DNA of 64,000 nucleotides from Neoarius graeffei (taxonomy: Eukaryota > Chordata > Actinopteri > Siluriformes > Ariidae). Of the stretch, positions 55,937 to 64,000 are shown one piece after another (within the stretch, counting starts at the first letter, position 1; the number at the start of each line of letters is the position of its first letter). The notes beneath the pieces were generated by a model. That model was not told the DNA's origin. It worked only from the letters and a program-made list of their open reading frames with translations, and made no database searches. The translations under genes were made by a program, and so were the position numbers. The stretch is taken from the NCBI RefSeq assembly GCF_027579695.1, contig NC_083587.1:44135732-44199731 (forward strand), written 5' to 3'.

Positions 55937-57018
55937 CAGGGCTGTGAAAAATCCGCGGAATTCCGCGAATCTGGCCGCCAAAAATATCATTTTAGTAAAT
56001 CATCTAATTTTACACAATGCTAACACTCCTGTTAGCAATGTAGCTAGGCTCAGTATGGCCAATGGTATTTTTTGGGGCTGTAGTTAGATGCGACCAAACT
56101 CTTCCGCGTTTTTCCTGTTTACATAGGTTTATATGACCAGTGACATGAAACAAGTTCAGTTACACAAATTGAAACGTAGCGATTTTCTATGCTATGGAAA
56201 GTCCGCACTATAATGACAGGCGTACTAACACCTTCTGCGCGCTTCGGCAGCGCATTGATACGGAGCTCAGTATCAATGTGCTGTTTATCGGAATTCCGCG
56301 AATTTGGCCGCCAAAAATATCATTTTAGTAAATCATCTAATTTTGCAATAAAAATGGGGGGGGGGGGGGGGGTTTCCTTTGCGACAATGACAGACCGGTT
56401 TACGGCATTTGCGCCATGCTTACAAACCACGGCGCGAATCTTGTGCTCTTTAAACACGCTTTCGATATCAACGGTTTTGAAAAGGAGAATTTCGCGGTAT
56501 GTCCGTGTCACGGAGGGACATCGTTCAGAGGGAGAACAGTGAGACCGACGATGTCAAAAACATTTGACAAGGAAAATGGCATCAAAAATCCATGGAACTG
56601 GCGATGGCTGGAGTTTAAAGTCGGTAGTGAATGAGCACATACGGAAGATAAAAGAACCGGGGAAAGCTTACTGCATCTTGTGCCATCAGGATGTGAAGTA
56701 CGGTTCTGGTGGAAGAACGCGTTTGGTTGACCATGTTAAAGGAAAAAAACATGCGGAATTGGTGAAATTGAAGCTGTCAAACTATAGATTACCAGGTAGA
56801 CCATCTTGTTCACATTTAAATATTCAATTTATTATTATAATAATAATAATAATAATAATAAACAGTTCAAATTAAATGGCATGGTTGAGAAAATATTTGC
56901 TTTCAGGAGATGCTTCAAATCTATCAATATACACAAAATCTGTTCAGCTTCTGGGGCCCTGCGGGGCCCAGGCTAAAACTGTTTCCTCGGATTTTGTAAT
57001 TTCTATTCCACAGCCCTG
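55937..57018 (+). mobile_element. hAT-like element with BED-finger exon, inside the LTR
   Basis: The ends CAGGGCTGTG and CCACAGCCCTG are inverse; CAAACA/CAAGCA is duplicated outside (one difference), shorter than the usual 8 bp. An internal segment (GGAATTCCGCGAAT, TGGCCGCCAAAAATATCATT) occurs twice (55957-56015, 56289-56346), a tandem duplication. A long G-run lies at 56357-56372 and (AAT)n at 56834-56862. Confidence 0.7.
56576..56795 (+). pseudogene. BED zinc-finger exon of the hAT element
   Basis: ATG 56576 opens MASKIHGTGDGWSLKSVVNE, then IKEPGKAYCILCHQDVKYGS and RLVDHVKGKKHAELVK, a textbook C-x2-C...H-x4-H BED finger, and ends TACCAG|GTAGAC. The catalytic part of the hAT is absent, so this is an orphan exon. 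Confidence 0.7.
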
Positions 57019-57268
57019 CAAGCAGCAGTCTGTGAAATGGAGGGCGGGGTTGGGGAAGGTAAGTGGCCAAGTCATTCCACCTGCTGTCAATTAGTGTGTG
57101 TGTGTTGGTTACAGGGATAGAGCAGAGAAAAGGGGCTCTCTCCCCGACCACAACACATGTGAGTGAAAGAAAGAAAGAAAGCTGAAAAGCTCAATAAAGT
57201 GTTTGTGTGTAAACATCAACTCTCGCTTGCGGTGCTTCTGTGCTCCACCCACATCAGGAACCATTACA

Positions 57269-57361
57269 GTCCGACAGCAGGTGGAATGACTTCGCCACTC
57301 ACCTTCCCCGACCCCGCCCTCCATTCACAGACTGCTGCTTGGCCACGCCCCCGCTGCCACA
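57269..57361 (-). mobile_element. inverted partial LTR, tail to tail with the previous one
   Basis: On the minus strand it begins TGTGGCAGCGGGGGCGTGGC and runs for 93 bp through GGAGGGCGGGGTCGGGGAAG to the CACCTGCTGTCGGAC junction, the same LTR start as at 55911. It meets the forward LTR end directly. Confidence 0.8.
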
Positions 57362-57857
57362 CGGTTATTAAAGTATGTGACAAGTGCCTTCAAAAAGGCA
57401 TAAAAGACCGTACAGGCCGTATGGGAAATAGACATTGAACAGCTGATCTTTACAGTTCAACACACATGTTCAGTGTGAGAAGTTTGTGTATGGGTCGAAA
57501 TACATCTTTGAAAAGTGTTCTTTAGTGTTTATTTCTGAAAACAGAATACCTGCAAACATGCATTCAAACAGAGTGCTGGGTGGGTGGGTATTTTATTGTG
57601 AATATGGGGGAAAAGAGAGTGGTGATAGCCATGGGAACATTTTTTAAAAAAAAAAAATCCCTACCCTAATTTTTCAAGGCATGTACAGTGCCATTACCTG
57701 TTTTTGTGGTATACCTGTTTTCGTGGAATTTCCGTTTCACGTTTTTTTTCTCGCGCATGCGCGTTCAGTCAACCAACATCAGGGGTCATTTTGACAGCTG
57801 TGGTCTGGCAGACGTCATTTTTGGAAAAATGTTCCACATTGTGTCAAGTCAGGTATT
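57362..57857. other. no gene seen (mrpl17 intron 1)
   Basis: Nothing recognised. Confidence 0.4.
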
Positions 57858-57870
57858 AAAATACAATGGT

Positions 57871-58235
57871 CTCATCTCATTATCTCTAGCTGCTTTATCC
57901 TGTTCTACAGGGTCGCAGGCAAGCTGGAGCCTATCCCAGCTGACTACGGGCGAAAGGCGGGGTACACCCTGGACAAGTCGCCAGGTCATCACAGGGCTGA
58001 CACATAGACACAGACAACCATTCACACTCACATTCACACCTACGCTCAATTTAGAGTCACCAGTTAACCTAACCTGCATGTCTTTGGACTGTGGGGGAAA
58101 CCGGAGCACCCGGAGGAAACCCACGCGGACAACATGCAAACTCCGCACAGAAAGGCCCTCGCCGGCCACGGGGCTCGAACCCGGACCTTCTTGCTGTGAG
58201 GCGACAGCGCTAACCACTACACCACCGTGCCGCCC
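57871..58235 (-). repeat. DANA-like SINE, full length
   Basis: Flanked by the 13-bp direct repeat AAAATACAATGGT (57858-57870, 58236-58248). Missing ~8 bp after CCACGCGGAC. Confidence 0.95.
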
Positions 58236-58306
58236 AAAATACAATGGTATTTAATATAATTTTGCCTATAGGTCAATTTGTTATAACTTTTCACAAAAAA
58301 AGATGT

Positions 58307-58672
58307 CTCATCTCATTATCTCTAGCCGCTTTATCCTTCTACAGGGTCGCAGGCAAGCTGGAGCCTATCCCAGCTGACTACGGGCGAAAGGCGGGGTACA
58401 CCCTGGACAAGTCGCCAGGTCATCACAGGGCTGACACATAGACACAGACAACCATTCACACTCACACCTACGGTCAATTTAGAGTCACCAGTTAACCTAA
58501 CCTGCATGTCTTTGGACTGTGGGGGAAACCGGCGCACCCGGAGGAAACCCACGCGGACACGGGGAGAACATGCAAACTCCGCACAGAAAGGCCCTCGCCG
58601 ACCCCGGGGCTCGAACCCAGACCTTCTTGCTGTGAGGCAACAGCGCTAACCACTACACCACCGTGCCGCCCC
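58307..58672 (-). repeat. DANA-like SINE, full length
   Basis: Flanked by AAAAAAAGATGT (58295-58306, 58673-58684). Only 71 bp from the previous copy and in the same orientation. Confidence 0.95.
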
Positions 58673-59647
58673 AAAAAAAGATGTAATCCTATTAATATTT
58701 GACAACTTGGAACAGAGCAGCTCAAATGTCATCTGCTTCCATTGAGAAAGTCCATAACAACAAAAGCACGTGGTCCACAGGAAGTGCCCAGGCATTTTTT
58801 TTCTTTCTACGGATGCCCAGATAGGACGTGTCCATTATATCACTAACACCATTTGCTGTCAACGTCCTTCTTTCATGTTGAATTTTTATTTTCAAAGAAG
58901 CCCTAACCCTTATCTACTTATCGTTGCAGGACTGTCCTGCCTTGAAAAGACACAAGTACAGATCCTACTGCACTGATAAGAGTGTCAGTTTGCAAAGCAG
59001 CCCGCAAGCACAATGTCCCTGAACAAATGACATGCAGTCATTCAGTGTCAACCTGTAAAGGCACTTGCCAGACGATATCCAGTTGTATTTTCATGTGATT
59101 TGCACGTGATTTTATTTTCTGAATAAACAGTTTTTGATGTTCATTTGTTCGTGATTGTTAAACATGTTTTAGGAACAGAAGAAACAGTGACAAGCCCACC
59201 AGATACACCATAGATGACTGAACTTTAAAGTGCATATTCTGGACCAATTTTTTTTTTTAATATGAAAGTATGTCCCTTTACACACTCATCCAGAAGGGTA
59301 ATTTTGCACAAGACCATCTGTCTACAGCAGAAAAAAATAAAATAAAACGCATCTGGAAAAATCCCAAGGGAGTCTGGAGCCAGATTCGTGACGTGACCTG
59401 TGGAAGCGCCAGCAGGCTGCGTGAGCTTTGCACAGTTTAAAGTGCATATCATGGGTAAATTCAGGAGCAAGATCAATGTAATTCTCCAATTTTATATTAA
59501 ACTTTAATCAAATGTCTAACATTCTGCATTCTCTGCAATTTTTTTACCTTGCACAATATCAGAAAAATTCAGTTGAAATCAAGCCATTTGAGGCGAATTG
59601 GTCCGCCTCTGAAAAAACTTTGCATTTGGATTTCCCGGGAAACACTG

Positions 59648-60636
59648 ACTACGTTTACATGCACATCCAAATCGAGCTGCTGTCGGTAATTGAGCGGAAG
59701 GTCCCAGCAGAGTGCCAGAGAAATCCAATCCTACATGCACACAATGAAATCGGGCTATTGTGTGAGGTGCATTGTGCACCCGAGCCACAGGTGGCGCAAC
59801 ACGCCCCATCGTGTTGGTACACTTCCGGTTGTCGTCATGAAGAAGAGCTATTCAAGAGTGTAAACAAAGTTATCAGTTCCGTGTTCTCCATTGCGCGTTT
59901 TTCTCCCGTCCATGAATTTTAATATATTCAACTCCTTAAGCTGAATGAGCATGAACTCTGTCTCCTCATTGCTCCAAAAGTGCACGTTTCTGCTTGCCTG
60001 TGGCAGTGGGGGCGTGGTCAAGCGCCGGTCTGACAGGAGGGCAGAGCCAGGGAAGGTGAGTGGCAGAATCACTTCACCTGACGGTAATTAACCTGTGTTT
60101 GTGTGTCTTCCCAGTAACCGCACCCTATTTAAGGAGGCAGAGGGGAGAGCTCATCCTGGGACTAGAACACAGCACGCGCGTGTGTTTTTCTCTCAAGAAT
60201 AAAAGTAGCTGTTAAACTGAAAAGTCTGACAATAAAAAGCCTATTAGTACCAGAAGCTTTGTCCTGCCGTCCTCTGTGCTCCACCCACACTTCAGAGAGC
60301 TCTACATCGCCATTTTCTCTTCTTCGTTTGTTCCTCCTGACCTCTTCTGCTGCTCGCTACTACTGTTGTCATGCCGACCAAGGCTGTTGTGTTTCCCGCT
60401 TGTGGTCTCGTCACTCGTCACTTCCGGAAGTAGCTCGACAACTAGCTCGATAGGGTATACATGCACAAAGTAGCTCGGCAGAAATCGCATAAACTAGGTC
60501 GTGTAGCTCGATTCCGAGAAATCAAGTTCGGTTCAATTTCAGCCGAATTAAGGTGTATACATGGCATTTTGAACTTCGATTTCAGTCGAGCAACGGCAGA
60601 AATTCGATTCTCTCTATGTGCATGTAAACGTAGTGA
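59648..60636. mobile_element. MITE of the ACTACGTTTACATGCACA type, in the Kolobok element
   Basis: Ends ACTACGTTTACATGCACAT and ATGTGCATGTAAACGTAGT are inverse. Its removal joins the Kolobok sequence (GGATTTCCCGGGAAACA to TTTTCGTGACGTC), as seen in the sister copy at 61340-61385. The subterminal AATCGAGCTGC / AAATCGAATTTC parts are partly mirrored. Contains a solo LTR. Confidence 0.8.
59999..60306 (+). mobile_element. solo LTR fossil, short LTR family, 308 bp
   Basis: TGTGGCAGTGGGGGCGTGGT to CTCTACA with CCTATTTAAGG as promoter-like and AATAAAA. The flanks TTGCC and TCGCC are a 5-bp duplication with one change. It is the innermost of three nested insertions. Confidence 0.85.
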
Positions 60637-62174
60637 CTGATTTTCGTGACGTCGCGTGCGGGACGCCTCCCTCTGAATCCTACGTCAGCGCTGGTTTGTT
60701 TATGAGAAAACGACCTGGTGTTTTTCTGAAAATTTCTTCAACGTTATCACATAATTATTAAAATGGTTAACAGATGTATCGTAGGAGGGTGTAGCAACAC
60801 CAATCTTGATGGGATTAGTACTCATCGTTTCCCAAAAGACCGAACAATGAGGGAGAAATGGGAGCGCTTGGTCTACACAGGCTGTGCACTGAAACTGTGC
60901 AAAGCTCTCGCAGCCTGCTGGCGCTTCCGCAGGTGACGTCACGAATCTGGCTCCAGACTCCCTTGGGATTTTTCCAGACGCGTTTTGTTATTTTATTTTT
61001 TTCTGCTGTAGACAGATGGCCTTGTGCAAAATTACCCTTCTGGATGAGTGTGTAAAGGGACATACTTTCATATAAAAAAAAAAAAATTGGTCCAGAATAT
61101 GCACTTTAAGTGCACAGCCTGTGTAGACCAAGCGCTCCCATTTCTCCCTCATTGTCCAGTCTTTTGGGAAACGATGAGTACTAATCCCATCAAGATTGGT
61201 GTTGCTACACCCTCCTACGATACATCTGTTAACCATTTAATAATCACGCGATAACGTTGAAGAAATTTGCAGAAAACCACCAGGTCGTTTTCTCATAAAC
61301 AAACCAGCGCTGACGTAGGATTCAGAGGGAGGCGTCCCGCACGTGACGTCACGAAAATCAATGTTTGCTGGGAAATCCAAATGGCAAGTTTTTTCAGAGG
61401 CGGACCAATTCGCCTCAAATGGCTCGATTTCAACTGAATTTTTCTGGTATTGTGCAAGGTAAAAAATTGCACAAAATGTGACAGATATTTGACCAAAGTT
61501 TAATATAAAATAGAAGAATTACACTGATCTTGCTCCTGAATTTACCCGTGATATGCACTTTAAAGAATGACGTGATTCTACGAAAACCGGTGACGACATG
61601 CCCACGTGATTCCACAATTTACATATTTAGAAAATGGCTGCCCCCAGCTGTAGAGTGTTTTTGTTGTTTTATGCACAAGTTGAGAACTAATTGGTGTTTC
61701 GCTTGGTGCATGATTATCAACATCTCTACGTTTCTTTTAACTGCTACATTTATCTGAACCCTTATATACACGAAAACCGGTAACGCGCCGATAATCGGAA
61801 ACTATTTTTTTTTGGCCTAAACAAACCTTCGGAACTTGTGCAAACCAGTATATTTTAACCGTTTTATTGAATTTTAGGGTGCAAATTAGACACCAGGAAG
61901 ATTGAATTCGCTTTTTTGGGTCGTTCTTCTAGACAATAAAGTTGATATTCTACGTTCCGCCTCCGACCCTTGCTTATGACCTTTAAACACAGCACAGAAA
62001 TACCGGGTGTAGCCCAAATTATGTAGTTAAAAGGCCTGGTACTGTATTTTGATCAAATTATGACACCGGATAAATATCAAACCGTAACACCCTTTTTGCC
62101 TGACAGGACACTGGTCAGTGTTGGGATATTTATCTTAAGCAGTTAGCAGGCTGGCTGGAGTCATGAGTTCTTAC

Positions 62175-62348
62175 CTTTTCAGCGTAAAATCTAACCTCGT
62201 CGGCTCGGGCTCGTGTAGTCTCGATCCTCTCATGTCGAACCAAACCCGTCAGGATGTTCCGAAGCATGTTTATTCGGGACTCAGGACCGAGGCCCATCCG
62301 CCGAGCCACGCGCCCGTGAGAAATCAGCACTCGTGCAGTCAGACGCAT
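62175..62348 (-). CDS. mrpl17: mitochondrial ribosomal protein L17, exon 1
   Basis: ATG 62348 starts [20 protein letters not shown], then [20 protein letters not shown] and [11 protein letters not shown], ending AAG|GTAAGAAC: 174 nt, 58 aa. Human MRPL17 reads [24 protein letters not shown], so this Met is the family start; an in-frame Met nine codons upstream (MFPSDYLRE) is not conserved. The Arg/His-rich N terminus fits mitochondrial import and rRNA binding. The gene totals 167 aa against 175 in human. The first intron (51096-62174, 11.1 kb) is unusually long for this small gene because of the insertions listed. Confidence 0.95.
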
Positions 62349-62544
62349 TTCGCGAAGATAGTCTGAAGGAAACACCTTCTAGATTTGGATATATCTATAT
62401 GTGGCAAATATCAAACTAACGTATTTGATATCCAAAATTAACTTGGGTCTGTCTTAAAACGGTTTACACTAAAAACCTAATGGTAAACACACATTCAGCA
62501 TGCGCAAAACAGTATCGTTTTCTTCGACTTGAGGCAGTTGTCAT

Positions 62545-62592
62545 CGAACCGTTTGGTATATTACCGCCACCTACTGGACTGGAGTGTAGGTA
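62545..62592. repeat. short dispersed repeat (ACCGCCACCTACTGGACTGG)
   Basis: Same short repeat as at 53490 and, inverted, 5200. It lies ~200 bp upstream of mrpl17. Confidence 0.5.
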
Positions 62593-62627
62593 CGACTGTC
62601 AAGACGTTCATTTTTCTATTTGCTTAA

Positions 62628-63268
62628 AGTGCCATTCCACCATTGGATGTATTTTTTTGGCATAAAATACAATATATTTTATGAAAACATGACTAGACAG
62701 AGAAATCTTTTAGCTTCAAAATGATATATCAAACATAATTTTTTGACAACGACAAGTATATTAATTTTGCGACCAAAGTCACCTACCCTTTTAATTTCCG
62801 TGCGGTAGTGAAACGTGATGTCATCGGCAGGTTCCCCTTCTTGTGTACCACGTCACGTGTGACGTGGCACAGATTATCAGCAATGGCAGATAGAATGCGA
62901 TTGTCAGCTTCGGAAAAGAAGCGAAGGAAAATAGCAAGTGATGCCTAAAGGAGACGGTCGATGGTGAATATCGGCACAGCAATCGACAAGTGGAAATCGC
63001 GTTCTATCCGCCATTGCTGATAATCTGTGCCACGTCACACGTGACGTGGTACACAAGAAGGGGAACCTGCCAATGACATCACGTTTCACTACCGCGCGGA
63101 AATTAAAAGGGTAGGTGACTTTGGTCGCAAAATTAATATACTTGTCGTTGTCAAAAAATTATGTTTGATATATCATTTTGAAGCTAAAAGATTTCTCTGT
63201 CTAGTCATGTTGTCATAAAATATATTGTATTTTATGCCAAAGAATACATCCAATGGTGGAATGGCACT
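62628..63268. mobile_element. palindromic TTAA element, 641 bp, with coding loop
   Basis: TTAA lies outside both ends (62624-62627, 63269-63272). The arms, about 265 bp each, are near-perfect inverse copies from AGTGCCATTCCACC inward to GTGACGTGGCACAGATTATC, with a few single differences. The ~115-bp loop (62890-63005) starts a reading frame at ATG 62883: MADRMRLSASEKKRRKIASD, a TAA, then RRRSMVNIGTAIDKWKS. Many fish transposon proteins start with a basic run followed by RVNIGxAFxRW, so this is a coding remnant. Confidence 0.8.
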
Positions 63269-63272
63269 TTAA

Positions 63273-64000
63273 AGCTAGACGGCCTTTCCATACTTGCCAA
63301 CTTCTCAAAATTCTCATGGGGAGAAAAGTGCATGAACGACATTTTCAATTGGACGAGGGTATGATGCACGGTTGAAATGATAAAAACAGTGGATCCCAAT
63401 TAATTGCAAACCATTTGAAATTCGTACAATTAAGAGTTTTTGAATTGTTGATATTGTTCCATCAGCTCCTATAGGTTATGGGATTCATGTATCAGGCATG
63501 AGAGAGCTCAGAGTGAACGTTTAATATAATAACAATGAAAGGGAAGTCTTAAATCAGATTTTGAGCTGAAAAATCTCCTGCCTGAATATTGTATACATAC
63601 AGAGACCCACAGAAAATAACACAAGTGATGCTTTAGAAGAATGCTTATAATTTCTTAAAATAGTCACAGTGAATGAAAGTATTATTGGATTGCATCAAAT
63701 GTGTTTTCCTTCTGTAAGCTCATGTAAAAATACAAAGAACTATATCATATTAAATTTATATAAGATTTAACCAAAATAGTAACAACTCAATTAAATAAAT
63801 ACTGCACTGTCTTCGTACTACTAAAATGCATCTCTTTCACTAAACACTTTCCAACAGATTTTTTAAAAAGCAATAGAAATACCATCCAAATCCTATCGGA
63901 ATGCATCAGAGGAATTTGCTCATTTGCAAACTTTGACTGAAAGTTTTCAAACAAAATTTAAAAATGGCACTATAAATACTACCATACTATCAAAATATAC
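63273..64000. other. no gene seen
   Basis: A/T-rich sequence without recognisable gene or repeat. Confidence 0.4.

Larger units (their letters stand above)
55911..57268 (+). mobile_element. solo LTR fossil interrupted by a hAT-like element
   Basis: TGTGGCAGCAGGGGCGTGGC starts at 55911 and the same LTR continues at 57019 with CAAGCAGCAGTCTGTGAAAT to CCACCCACATCAGGAACCAT and TACA. The intervening 55937-57018 is a separate element. No viral coding region. Directly followed by an inverted partial copy of the same LTR. Confidence 0.8.
59229..61559. mobile_element. composite of Kolobok-like THAP elements with inverted arms
   Basis: TTAA sites lie at 59225-59228, 59437-59440, 61100-61103 and 61560-61563. 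Segment 59229-59436 is a plus-strand 5' piece (AGTGCATATTCTGGACC). Segment 59441-61099 is a complete-ended copy on the minus strand (termini GCACTT at 61099 and AGTGCATATCATGG at 59441), though split by the MITE. Segment 61104-61559 is a plus-strand copy lacking its 5' end. The THAP exon start MVNRCIVGGCSNTNLDGIST occurs in both arms: 60763-60895 on plus and 61233-61105 on minus. So the arms form a ~230-bp palindrome around 60896-61104. No DDE part. Confidence 0.75.

Noticed and set aside
57688-58254. 188-codon open frame
   Set aside because: Most of it is the antisense reading of a DANA-like SINE. The same peptide pattern recurs at every SINE copy.

Overview
This is a gene-poor, repeat-dense stretch of a ray-finned fish nuclear genome. 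Evidence: intron-split vertebrate genes; many copies of a DANA-like tRNA-derived SINE with an (ATGAG)n tail; several Tc1-like families with TA target duplications; hAT, Kolobok-like and other TIR elements; L2-type LINE pieces; LTR fossils. The SINE tail and the repeat mix suggest an otophysan, perhaps catfish-like, but that is only an inference. Two kinds of host gene are solid, and all their exons lie on the minus strand. (1) Two paralogous secreted hyaluronidases of the SPAM1/HYAL4 type, each with three coding exons encoding 452 aa: copy 1 at 10683-6013 and copy 2 at 35209-30565. (2) mrpl17, mitochondrial ribosomal protein bL17m, 167 aa in three exons: 62348-62175, 51095-51027 and 48551-48291. 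Its first intron is about 11 kb and is packed with transposons. Layout: 0-5.6 kb holds Tc1 relics, an unknown first exon (3351-3729), a TTAA-type MITE and a solo LTR. 5.8-10.9 kb is hyaluronidase copy 1, with a Tc1 insertion in its first coding-region intron. 11-18.6 kb is a mosaic of LINE, hAT (Zaphod-like) and nested Tc1 copies. 18.6-24.8 kb is a broken Ty3/Gypsy fossil on the minus strand, hit by hAT and SINE insertions. 24.8-29.8 kb holds three Tc1-type elements, one a foldback, plus a solo LTR with exact target duplication. 30-35.4 kb is hyaluronidase copy 2, with an L2 LINE and a MITE in its second intron. 35.5-48 kb holds further repeats: a hAT MITE with a perfect 8-bp duplication, a foldback Tc1, and a 2.6-kb element with TIRs of about 150 bp that carries pieces of a protein with a HAFTGCDT motif and a Cys-rich CXC tail. 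48-62.4 kb is mrpl17 and its repeat-filled introns, with Kolobok-like THAP elements, hAT, MITEs, solo LTRs and SINEs. 62.6-63.3 kb is a near-perfect palindromic TTAA element with a coding remnant in its loop. The most unusual items are the HAFTGCDT/CXC element, the 54.3-55.3 kb element with THAP and P2X7-like exons facing each other, the coding-loop palindrome, the repeated origin of foldback Tc1 elements, and the sharp step in divergence along the two hyaluronidase genes, which points to gene conversion.
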